Source: Halicephalobus mephisto
Lineage: Eukaryota > Nematoda > Chromadorea > Rhabditida > Panagrolaimidae
DNA: 64,000 bases
NCBI GenBank assembly: GCA_009193035.1
Contig: SWDT01000010.1
Span: 744,001 to 808,000, forward strand
Direction: 5' to 3'
Shown: in pieces, positions 1 through 9,935 of the stretch
Layout of the letters: each line of letters begins with the position of its first letter
Numbering within the stretch: position 1 is the stretch's first letter
Notes under the pieces: model-generated
Told to the model about the DNA's origin: nothing
The model's input: only the letters and a program-made list of their open reading frames with translations
Databases searched by the model: none
Made by a program: the position numbers and the translations under genes

Positions 1-382
1 TCGTTCCTTCTCGGATCTCAGTGTATCCTGTCTTTTTCAACGTCTACGTTAAGAAGCCATCAATCTCTCAATTCAACCGATAATAGAACAAGGTTTTTCG
101 AATAACACCAGAAATGAAATCCAGTGCTGAGAATTCTGTTGATTGTCGGATAGAAAACACATCAGTATGTACTTTGCTTCGCAAATTAATATCCGAAGTT
201 GTTTATTGATCCGTTTTGTGCTCAGTACTAATAACAAAATGTTTGTACTATTTGTAGACACCTCAGTATACTCTTACTGATGGTCTAAATCACCCAATTA
301 CTCAGAAATTCAAAAATCACAGAATTTTATTGAAATGTCAATATGAATATTTCCCTCAATGGAACCCCACAATAACCATTTA
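1..382. other. left-edge intergenic stretch
   Basis: No gene is supported here. The sequence is AT-rich and lies downstream of the minus-strand coiled-coil gene that ends at 383, so part of it is probably that gene's 3' UTR. Short open frames on both strands have no codon or domain signal. Confidence 0.5.
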
Positions 383-1247
383 TCACAAAATAGTACATCG
401 AAACTTAATGAAAGGCCGGTTCCTCATCTTAACAAGTTCTTTCTTGAGTGCCTCGATTTCCGCGTTTGCAACAGCCACCTGAACCATCATTTATCACCAC
501 CAAAGCTGTCGATTTTTGGAAATCTTCAATTCTCGAGTTCGAACCTTCCGAACTCGACAGTTTGATTAGAATTCAGACTTTGATTTTCAAATTCAAATTG
601 GTTCGAAATCGACAGTTTTGATTATAATTCTTTCAAACCCACCTGATTTCTCAATTCAACATTTTCTTGTTCGACTGCTTTAGTTCCTCGGTTTAGTTTG
701 TCGAACTAAAAGCGATTGATATTTATCACGACAGAAAAGTAACTCACTCACCACAGTGCTTTTCCTCTCGAATTTTTCAAGTACTTTGTTTTCATTTGTC
801 ACGGAGTTAATTTCCTTCTGAAGCATATCTCTCTCTATCTGCAAAGCTTTGATTTCTATCAATATATCATCTAACTTCTTCTTTTGAGTCTCAAGCTGAA
901 AAAAAAAACAGATTTACAAGGGATCAAAAATGCAAAAAAGTAACTGTACCTCATCTAACTGTCCGGAGGGTTTCTTTGAGGTTTTGACTTCATTTTCGAG
1001 AGTTTGGACCTGGAAAGTATATAGTAGAAAGTAAACTGAAAAACGATCAGATAGACCCTTGCTTGAAGTTCAGTTCTGCGCTCTTCAGCGAGTTTTAACT
1101 GCTCTTCTGCATTCAACACTTGCTGTCTCAACGAAAAAAGCTGAAGTAAAGGAGATAATCAAGCAAATGAATAACATCAAAAGTTACATGATTCTCGATC
1201 TCAGTGCTAAGATTGCTGCTGTCTTGATGTGACTTTCTGAGTGACAT
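383..1247 (-). CDS. six-exon coiled-coil protein, 168 aa
   Basis: Reading frames join cleanly through five short introns into one complete protein. Exons in reading order are 1188-1247, 1057-1140, 950-1009, 752-895, 643-705 and 383-478, ending in TGA at 383-385. The start is the first ATG of the frame. Four of the five junctions are in phase with ordinary GT..AG ends; the second donor (GTCTAT) is weak. After about 20 Ser-rich residues the protein is almost entirely heptad-like Leu/Glu/Lys/Gln sequence, for example EEQLKLAEERRTELQ and LQIERDMLQKEI, with a short basic tail (RNRPFIKFR). No signal peptide or catalytic motif is visible. I do not recognise a family. A small structural or adaptor coiled coil is the most that can be said, because coiled coils are poor evidence of homology. 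It lies tail-away from the relic at 1330. Confidence 0.75.
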
Positions 1248-1329
1248 CTAAGTTCCTAAATCGATCTAGTGAAAATCTTTTAAAAGTAACGATGAAACGT
1301 CAAAAATGAAGATAAAAATAAAATAAATT

Positions 1330-2082
1330 ATGCCTGATACCGATCTCCAGCAGTACTTGAGGTTAAAGACGACTTTTATAAGACAATTGATGAAACACTT
1401 CGTCATCGACTGCCCATTCGTAGTTGGTGAGGAAGTCTTCCAAGTTGACAGATTCTATTACGATGGAGTGTACACAAGATTAAAAAGTGACGTAAGCAGA
1501 TTCCTAAGTTCAATGAGGATCTTAAAAAAGTACAACTACATTTCTATGTTGAGTGGTTCTTTCTGTGCCAAGAAGACCGGAAGTAAACTAGAATTCTGTT
1601 TCTTCGGAAGTCCATACCGAGAATTCTATGTATTTCAACACAGCTTGGAATATATAAAACAAGATTCAGTAAAGACGAGACTGAATGAATATTTCTTCAG
1701 GTTGGATATTGGCCAAGAAAGAGTTCATGACTTCAACAATAGGTGGAAATCATGATCATGTACATTAACTAATATCATTAAGAAAGAGAATTCCCGGGAT
1801 ATAGAAAAGCTAGTAATTAATATCATCTATTTGGAAATCGCCAAAACAATTCAGTTTATTGGCAATTGTGGAAAAAACATTGAAAAGAATATTAATGTAG
1901 TTCGATGTGTCTAGAACGTATTGGATGCGACCAAAGAGACACTCGATTATATAACCAAAAATACCGAGTCCAACAGTTGTGAAAATATGTGTTTTTAATC
2001 TGTTCAGAGCAGTATTGCAAATTTTTATAATTCGTTAAACAATTCAGTTTCGTCTCTATCGTCAGAATGTAAAACGAGTTAG
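1330..2082 (+). pseudogene. decayed single-frame gene with in-frame stops
   Basis: An ATG at 1330 opens 141 codons ending in TGA at 1753-1755. The same frame then continues with coding-like content past that stop, past TAG at 1912-1914 and past TAA at 1996-1998, to TAG at 2080-2082. The spacing between stops keeps one frame over about 750 bp, which is unlikely for random AT-rich DNA. The first part is rich in aromatic residues and Cys (for example VVGEEVFQVDRFYYDG). The later part looks helical (EIAKTIQFIGNCGKNIEKN). I do not recognise the family. Either this is a pseudogene, or small introns remove some stops: a good acceptor, TTTTTAATCTGTTCAG, sits at about 1991-2007. The first 141 codons could still be expressed alone. 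Confidence 0.5.
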
Positions 2083-2524
2083 TAATGATGAGTAACTTGG
2101 ATAAAAGATATGCTCGTACAATGATGGCTATAGGAGGTTTTGACCTTTGATCAAGAGTTAAGGGAAAAGACAGGCTATAGAAAGATTTGCGTTCATTCGA
2201 ACATGAAACTAGTTTTAACCCCTGTCGCTCATTGTTTTTAAGACCATATAAATCACTTTCAGATTGATAAAGAGGTATTTATGCATAGATTTTAGTCATT
2301 ACTAATAATTACTACTATTATCGCTGTGCTATAAATAGTCATTTAAGGGATTCTTACGCACGGAATACTAATTCTATTCAGAATATAAATTATAAAGTCA
2401 TTTACCAACTTCTTATTTTATAGAGCCTGTCTGGTTTAATAATTAACCTATGCGTCAACGTAAGGGTAAGAGTAATATTAATTTATCTATTTCTCACAGT
2501 TATGATAAGTTTAAAATGCAGTGG

Positions 2525-2844
2525 ATATTCGGATGCACCTCTTTCTCTCAAGGAGTGCTGATGTAGAATGAGCTAGAAAAGAACCTATTGAGTTGACTTT
2601 CCATTGTGGGAAGAATGCCAGAGATCTGGATCACTGTATCCTCACGAATGGTGTTTCTGTATCCGTTTCAAAAGCAAAAATTCTGTTTGATGCCATCATT
2701 GCAAAGACAGAATATAGTTATTACAAAGAGCATCTAATGTGATGTTCTGTTGTGGACACTAGCCTGTTCAACACCGTTCTGCCTAGTCCAGTAAGGAAAT
2801 ACTACCACTTATTTATCAGTTACAGCAAGTACAGAAAAATATGA
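2525..2844 (+). pseudogene. second coding-like relic downstream of 1330 frame
   Basis: From about 2525 one frame carries coding-like sequence interrupted by TGA at 2569-2571, TGA at 2740-2742 and TGA at 2842-2844. A clean 56-codon stretch begins at 2572 and includes ELTFHCGKNARDLDHC and SKAKILFDAIIAKTEYSYY. After the stop at 2740 it continues with SVVDTSLFNTVLPSPVRKYY. Composition resembles the relic at 1330-2082, and it may be a later part of the same dead gene, but no family is recognised. Confidence 0.35.
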
Positions 2845-3792
2845 CTAGAAGGGCGATTTAATTACAAGTGATAATAAATGAACACTAATCAAATAATAAT
2901 AACAATTAACTTCTGTTCCTATACAAAAAAACCAGCTGGGGTATGAACTGGCTTTCTTTAAATATCAAGATTTGGCGCCTAACATCACTCGCCCTTAGAA
3001 GTATTCGGGCCTCTACGGTCTTTGAATATGTTGCGTTCCGCGACAGAGTTGATTGGAAACCAATCTACTGAATGCATTCTTATGTAATGCAATGACTTAC
3101 ATAGCAATAAAAGGAACTGGATAATGGAGATTAGCAAAAGGAAGTGTTGATTCAAAGACAATTCTTATATCTAATTGTATTTAAACTCGTTTTTCTGATA
3201 ATAACAAATTTTAAGAGGTTATATTAATCTTATCAAAATTATACTGAATTAAAGATAAACTGTCTAATTTTGCCTCAGTGTGCAAAATTAATTCTTCATT
3301 ATTATTCTATTATAGGTATCATTTAACCTTTTTGAACCATAACAAATAGCATCCAATAGTACAAAGATAAGAATTTCCTTAGTCAAAGAAAACACTGCTT
3401 ATTCTATTGTTGGTCAAATATCATCAATATGAAGAATTACAGTTAATTTGGAAGGCAATATACTGAACTTTTAATCTAGTTGACTTGAATGCTATACGAT
3501 AAAGTGAAATAAATCGGAACAATTTGGATTGCAACAAAACAGTTAAACAAAAAGGATTTTCGTCGATCACAATATAGTTTAATTAAATTTTTCCCTGATA
3601 ATATTCGAATGTAAAAGATCACAACTTTCCATAAACTGTTGTTAAGTGCATACACTTTCCCCTAAACTACAAAACCAATTGCTATTAGCCATTGGAAGGA
3701 TTTGCCACACAATCTTGTGAAGGCAGTACAAATAATGCCAGAAAGCTGAAAGAGTAATTTCCTCGACACGTGAACGTCTGAATTAACAAACA
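2845..3792. other. intergenic stretch
   Basis: Nothing convincing is visible. A locally less AT-rich block at about 2925-3090 contains a small imperfect hairpin (CCAG..CTGG at about 2933-2953) but no recognisable RNA gene. The last part should hold the promoter of the receptor gene at 3793. Confidence 0.4.
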
Positions 3793-5152
3793 ATGGTTAA
3801 TGCCAGAAGTATTCACATTTACAACGATTACGTTGCTAGTATTTTGGGGATGTCTCTAAACGTGCTATTGATTTTTTTGATTCGCTTTGCGAAAAACACT
3901 GAGCTGAAAAAGTATAACCAAATTCTACTACAATCCGTATTCATGGACTTGTATTGTACTTCTATTACTTTCGTCACAAAGCCAGTAGATTTTCTTAACT
4001 AGAATCTCTTTAAATCGATTCAATTCCAGATAATTGTCGCTCACAGTCACCATATCACGATACTTACAAATACCGTATTTCCGTTCAACCAAACAATCAG
4101 CTTTGTATGTTATATTATTTGGTTAGGTTCCTTGGGGTTCTCTCTCGGAGGAATATCAACATTATTTTATTTCCGCTACTGTACCCTCCGTTTTGGCGGT
4201 AGGTTCTCAGTGAAAATGCAACTTATTTGTTTACTACTTGCCGGGGTATTCGCCTCTTTTTTGCCTCTAAGTTATATCTACTGCTACTATTATTATGATC
4301 TAGAGAGTCTTCAATTTACAGAAGAAATAGCCCCGTATTTTGGCAAAGAAAATGGTAAAGTCGATGCTGTTTTTAGTGCAAATACGGTAGGTTTCAATTC
4401 ACAATTGTAATTGTTTTAAAAAGCAAGGAGTTCATTTCATCCAATGGTGTAAATAGTTTTTTTTTTCAAGAACATCCGATCAGTCTCTTTTTATTTGTAT
4501 TCTGATTAGATGAAAATCAAGGGAATTTGGCATATTTCAAGCCGTCTTATGCAGAACGTTAGTTAAACCTTCATTAATTCTAAAAATATAAAAAAGAATT
4601 AAAGATGACGGAATATTGTAGAATCCAAAGATACAGGCTCGGGTGTTCTTGAAGAGAATTTCCATATGCCACTAAATAAAATGTAGTGATCTCTCTGTAG
4701 TTATACCATGTTTACAGTCGGAATATTACATGTACTTGATGACAACACCTGCTTTATTAGTACCCGCAAGCAATTATGCTGTGATGATTTGGTGCAATTA
4801 CAAAGTTTACAAATTTCTCAAAGCTCAAGAAAGTACACAAGTCAATAGAAAAAGATATTTTGAGCTTCAAGCCCAGATCACGAGAACACTAATAGCTCAA
4901 GCCATCGTTCCTCTCGTGGTGATCAATTTTCCATTGCTATTCCTTGTGATATGCATATATGGACCAATGGAAATTAATCCAGAAATTTCTGCAATACCGG
5001 GACTTATTTTCCCGTATCTTCCGACGATGAACGCATTATCTATTTTGTTCTTTGTTAAAACATATCGAAATCAGATGATTCTGCTTTTTAGAAGAGGATT
5101 TCGAAAGTTTAGAATGAATAAAATGTCCACTGCTTTTGTTAGGTCAGCATAA
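3793..5152 (+). CDS. 7TM chemoreceptor, Srd-like, 327 aa
   Basis: Three exons, 3793-3984, 4030-4386 and 4718-5152, join in phase (all introns phase 0) to give a complete seven-transmembrane protein. Visible features are an N-terminal hydrophobic segment, the early motif KKYNQILLQSVFMDL, and hydrophobic TM3-TM5 segments in exon 2. Exon 3 has the loop-to-TM6 block LQAQITRTLIAQAIVPLVV and the TM7 end SILFFVKTYRNQMI. These blocks fit the nematode Srd family of the Str superfamily. Members are chemosensory GPCRs, typically in the ciliated endings of amphid or phasmid neurons. The ATG at 3793 gives a short N terminus before TM1, usual for the family. Intron 1 is 45 bp and intron 2 is 331 bp. The 7TM call is firm; assignment to Srd rather than a sister family is from motif memory. 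Confidence 0.85.
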
Positions 5153-6619
5153 TTGTTATTAATGAAGTCTTGTTTAAGAGCTAAATTATGGATCATCCAT
5201 TTACAAGCCCGAAGTCATGTCATCTCATTCTCCAACTGTATTATATTAACTTGCAATACTATTTTCACAACTACTGTGCATAATAAACTAATATGACAAT
5301 GTAACGAGTAGTCAGTCTTATCATCTAGATTATTTGAGAGTTGTTGTATATTTCTTAATGAAATACTAGTGGTACAAATCAATTGTTCTTACTTTGTTAT
5401 CCTTTCAGAGCTGTAAATAGCGAACCTCATCCTATATCTTTATAAACGAGCACACAGGAGTAAGAAATAAATCCATATCTCTGTATTGAAATATAAAATA
5501 TGAAATTATTTCTGATTCATAGTAGTGAAGCTTACAAACCGTTGTTACTTGTATTTTACTAGGATGTATATCATTGTAATAAATGTATATGTGTGAGAAA
5601 CAAATTATAGATGTGTTGAGTATCTTGTTGTGTTGCAACGTATCTGGACTGTTGACAATACTGCTAATGATTTCTTATTAGGCATTTTCGCGTGTCATTA
5701 GCCGTATGATAATCATCATTTTTCATGCTCGCTGATCGTAGACATAGACGCACTTAACATATTTATCATCCATTTTCACACTTGCATGAATATGGCTGAG
5801 GATATTGTGGAATTTTCAAAGACATTTGTTTAATCTTTTGGAGACAATAAAAGTACAATTTGCGCAGCATTCCCTTACAAAGTTATAAGAATCTTCATAA
5901 TAGAGTATATCGGGAATGGAATTGGAATATTTTTTAAAAAATATCTTTTTATTCGTTAAATTGGAATACTATCAGATTTGAAATTTTTTCAGGTTTATAG
6001 ATCTGACAGCAAAACTCCGTAACAAGTAGATCTGGAAGACTTCTAAAGAACAGAGTGAAATCTCAAGATAAAACATAGTCGTAAGCCTTCTATCTGGTCC
6101 AAAACTCGAGATAAAATGAAATTTAAGATTCATGTCTACTTGGTTTTCCAAAACAAAATACCAATCTGAATAATTTTCACTCTTATATCTCTCTTGCCTA
6201 TCTCCAAAGTCATGAGCTATTTATTAACTTCAAGAATCAATTTCGCAAATCATGACCAGAGGAATATACGACGGTTTTTTTCGTTGTAAAATGTAAGTCA
6301 AAAACAGTCCTCAACGATGTCACAACTCTAGTGAAGAAATTTCAATATCTACTTTTTATCTTATTACTTTTGAAGACTATTACATCTCTAATGTATTAGA
6401 ATTCATATTATGTACTCGCAAAAGTAAAAAATAATGATTCATTGAACTAATCGAGAAAACTTTATAAGATCAAAAAGTGTGCGTTTGGCGTTGTGCCCAC
6501 AGTAGCTGCTATTCTTTCCTTTCATTTTCTTTGATTCAGTTACGATCTGATTGTTTTACTCTCTACTGGCTTATTGTCCGTTGAATCCATGAATTCGTCT
6601 TGATTTTTTCAAGATAATC
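5153..6619. other. intergenic stretch between receptor and mS38
   Basis: AT-rich, with no open frame of quality, no clear inverted repeat and no RNA gene seen. The segment just before 6620 ends in TTTTTTCAAG then ATAATC before the ATG, which resembles a spliced-leader acceptor. Confidence 0.4.
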
Positions 6620-7536
6620 ATGCAACGGATCATATCTCCTGCCATCAGACAAACTGGCAGAGTTGTTGCTTCTCAACTTGCAGGTTTTTATCGGTATTTT
6701 GTTTTCTCCATTTACCTATTCCTTTCAGCCTCAACTCCTCTGAATCAACAACCAGCAGTACCCCTTGTACCGTATCGATATGAGAGAATCATTGAGGCCC
6801 CGTCTCCATCATCCAGCAGCTTTCCTGGAGTGATCACCCCTGTTCATCTACCATCAGTAGAGAAGCCAGTCAAGGTTTACTCTTTCCCGACTCCAGACAA
6901 AGTTGTTATGGAAGCCCCAACAGTTTTGAGTCTGATCATTGAAAAAGTTGAACCAACAAAGCCTGTGGTAGGTGAATTTTGCAAAATCGATATATGAAAC
7001 ACAATCTTCAGGCGCCAATGACGGATCCAAGTAATGCTGTGATAACTCCCATGATTGCTGGTCCAAGAATGCTCACAATTAGGAGGAAGAAGATGAAAAA
7101 GCACAAAAGAAGAAAGAGACGCAAGCGTGATTACTTTCAATATCAAAAGTATCATCGGAAGAAGAAGATGCTAGCTGAAAAGGTATTCCGCACTCAGATG
7201 AACGAGCTCATGAAGGCCTTGGAGACGTTTGACCCAATGGAACACGTCAAATCTACGATCCAAAAGTTTGTTTAGTTGTAATATCCATCTAGAGTAATTA
7301 TACTCTTCAGAGCCAAACAGGAATGGTCCGTAAATCTTGCTCCCAGTGGACGAAAGAAGTACCCTCATTGGTCTGAACTCATGACCCTGGAAGAGCTTTA
7401 TGGCATCGAGAAGAGCGATTACATTGATAAGAGAGCAGGTCTACCAGACGAAGAAACAGCTCACCAGGTTGCTCAAAAGCGGAAAGAATACTTGATGAAG
7501 TACTCCCGAAATCCGAAATCTGAAAAGCCCTCATAA
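6620..7536 (+). CDS. AURKAIP1: mitochondrial small ribosomal subunit protein mS38 (AURKAIP1/Cox24 family), 260 aa
   Basis: Exons 6620-6683, 6729-6967, 7012-7265 and 7311-7536 give a complete protein. The N terminus (MQRIISPAIRQTGRVVASQL) is Arg/Ser-rich without acids, like a mitochondrial presequence. The middle is Pro-rich. At about residues 125-140 stands the very basic signature TIRRKKMKKHKRRKRRKR, the hallmark of the mS38/AURKAIP1 domain. It is followed by a helical region and a Trp-containing C-terminal extension ending in KSEKPS. mS38 binds the decoding region of the mitochondrial small subunit. The 45-bp intron 6684-6728 is in frame, so retention would add 15 hydrophobic residues; splicing is preferred because the sites are good and it leaves a better presequence. 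The gene converges with the minus-strand gene ending at 7606, 70 bp away. Confidence 0.8.
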
Positions 7537-7605
7537 TTGTTGGATTAGGTTTTGTTTTTATTGAAATACATTTTTAGGTCAACTAGCTACGTATTTTACA
7601 AATAG

Positions 7606-8566
7606 TTACAGTTCGTCGTCCATGCTAGAATGGATGTTCACTTCTACAATAGGTTTTTCTTTGGATGTTGGAACTGCCTTTTCTGTCTCGACAACGGGTT
7701 TCTCGACGTTACTTGTGGTCTCAGTGGGTGAAGCAGATTCCGTTTCACTGGCTACAGAATGCTCTGTTTCCTTTTCTGCAGCTTCTTGTTCTACCAGATG
7801 CTCTTTTGCCCGTCGAAGCTCTTCTTCAAGTTGAGCAACGTATTCCTTGGTGTTGATTTGGTCCCTCTGTTTCTTACACTCCATCTTGCATTTTTCATAC
7901 TCGGTTAAAACTTTCATTCCCTTTAGTTTTGAGATTTTCTTTGCAGATGAAGGAGTCACTTCCTCTTCAGCAGGGATGTGTTCGGGTTCTTCAATTACTG
8001 GAGGTTCTTGGACATGGTTGACTTTCTGGATGACAATTTTGGGTTCTTTTTTCTTCGGGGGATCGGGATGAAGGTTCCTGGAAAAATGATTTAGCAGTTT
8101 TTAGAAATACGTCTGTTCTTTTTAGTGAAGTTATTTTTTGAATAATTATCCTTAATGACGAAGAATAATTACAGTAATTTTGAAAATTTAATTTTATCAA
8201 GTGCCTAGGGGGAAAATTTTATAAATTAAATTGGGTAACAAAAAAGTTAATCTCGTATTAAATTTTGCAAAAATAATTTTTTAATAAACAGCAAATATTT
8301 AAAAATAAATTTATCTAATTTGGCAAATTCGATAACATTAATTTCGACATAATTTTGTTTTATTTTAAATTAATTTATTTCAATAATACTTATGGATATA
8401 AATAAAATTATTTTTAACCAAATTTGTAAACTTACTTTTTTACAACTTTTTCTTTGACTTTTTCCGCTTTTACTTTTTCGTTCTGCTTGACCTTCTTGCT
8501 TTCTACCAAACTGGAAATTACCAGTAACAAAAATACAGTAGTAACGAAGAATTCTCGAAACCTCAT
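7606..8566 (-). CDS. secreted charged protein with CxxxC motif, 200 aa
   Basis: Two exons, 8436-8566 and 7606-8077, join in phase 2. The ATG at 8566 starts a classic signal peptide (MRFREFFVTTVFLLLVISSL). The mature protein begins Lys-rich (KKVKQNEKVKAEKVKEK), becomes Pro-rich (PDPPKKKEPK), and then has one short cysteine motif, KCKMECKKQRDQ, leading into a predicted coiled coil (VAQLEEELRRAKEHLVEQE). It ends in an acidic Ser/Thr/Glu-rich tail (SMDDEL). No known domain is recognised. A secreted matrix or cuticle-associated protein is possible but is only inference. It lies head-to-tail upstream of the Dickkopf-like gene on the same strand, with 197 bp between them (8567-8763), and has the same kind of signal peptide followed by a Lys-rich region. 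The two could be co-expressed, but nothing shows an operon. Confidence 0.75.
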
Positions 8567-8763
8567 GATTCAACAGTTTTCTGGGTTGATGGCTGTTGAT
8601 CGATCTTAGATTTGCTTTTATGCTTATTTATTTCTGGCTCAATTCGTCCTTATCAGGAGAGTCCGAGGTGGAGACTGTGACGTAGGCTTTTGGAGAACTA
8701 ACAAGTATAGATTTTACGTTTTATTTAAAATTAAAGGCAAAACAAAAAATTTTAAATAACTAT

Positions 8764-9935
8764 TTAAAAATGTAAGGGAATCCTGAATTGATGGGGTTTG
8801 TGGATTGATTTTGATAAATGGGCAAGTTGATCTGGAGTTAATTGTCGACATTGGGGTTCTTGCTGAAAACAAAACATGATCTATGATTTTTATCAAAAAC
8901 AACATACCTCTGGAGAAGTTTTGAAATTGTGGAATTTGACACATTTCATGCCTCCGGCACAAGCGCAGGAATTCGTGCAAGGCGATCCGGGATTAAGTTC
9001 ATGTTTGATACAGACGGATTTTCCAGAAAGTCCAAATCGGTGACAGCAATGTCCAGGAGCACAGTCTTTGTGGGTTTCGCAATGGTCTCCATTTTCTCCT
9101 TTATGGGATCTCTTGACTTTGTTGACAACTTTCTTGGTTATTGGACTTTGGACAATCGTGGTAGGAGCCAAGGTTGTTGTAAAAGTATTAACCATGGTTG
9201 TAGATTTATTTTTTCTCATTTTTCTTTCGTGTTTTTTGTGTTTTTTCATATTTATTCCATAAGCTTCCGGAGGAGGCAATGTCGACAATTTCTCGATCCT
9301 CTTCCGGATATGGGCCTTTTTGTTTTTCATCTGTTTCTCCATTTTATTAACCTTCTTGAGGATGGCTTTGACTCTTCTTCGCATTCTGTTTTTCCATTTT
9401 TGAAGAACAACGGCTTGGTTTTCTGGAGGAACACCTTCAAGGGCCTTGATTTTCCTTTCTTTTCTCAGTTGGGCTTCGATCTGACGAGCTTCTTGTTTCA
9501 AACGTCGAAGTTTTTTAACTTTCGCTTGGATGGATTTTTTCAAATCTTCCTAAAAAAATCCTTTTAAAAAATTTTATTTTTAAATCAAAAAATCTTAAAC
9601 CGTTTGAAATTTTTTGATTTTTGTAAATTAATAGAGTTGTTTATTTTCGGATATGATCGTATATTTTAAATTCTCATTGATTCTACTGCGAAAAATCGGA
9701 TTTTTTATGATTTTTAATTTTAAAAAATTACCAATTTTTTATCGTCTTTATCCACAGGACTCTGAATACTCGAATCCAGGATTTTGCTTTCTGAAGTCAC
9801 GGAACTGACGGAAGAGGCTTCTGTCGGCGGAGGAACTGCGGCTCCGATAGCTTCAGCTGGGATGACTTCATCGGCGTTAAACCGTACCATTATACAGAGA
9901 AAAATCGTCCAAAACAGAAGCCACTGTCGATTCAT
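8764..9935 (-). CDS. secreted protein with ten-Cys Dickkopf/prokineticin-like domain, 314 aa
   Basis: Exons 9732-9935, 8908-9549 and 8764-8862 join in phase 0. The start ATG at 9935 gives a signal peptide (MNRQWLLFWTIFLCIMVRF). A Ser/Glu-rich segment follows, then a long Lys/Arg-rich helical region (about 70-180) and a Thr-rich linker. At about residues 223-287 comes a ten-cysteine module with Cys at 225, 231, 236, 237, 248, 259, 263, 265, 271 and 287. The spacing C-x5-C-x4-CC-x10-C ... C-x3-C-x-C-x5-C ... C matches the colipase-type fold of Dickkopf C-terminal domains and prokineticins. The tenth Cys comes only from the last exon, which supports the splice model. Such domains act outside the cell as ligands: Dickkopf on Wnt co-receptors, prokineticins on GPCRs. 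The role here is unknown. Confidence 0.75.
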
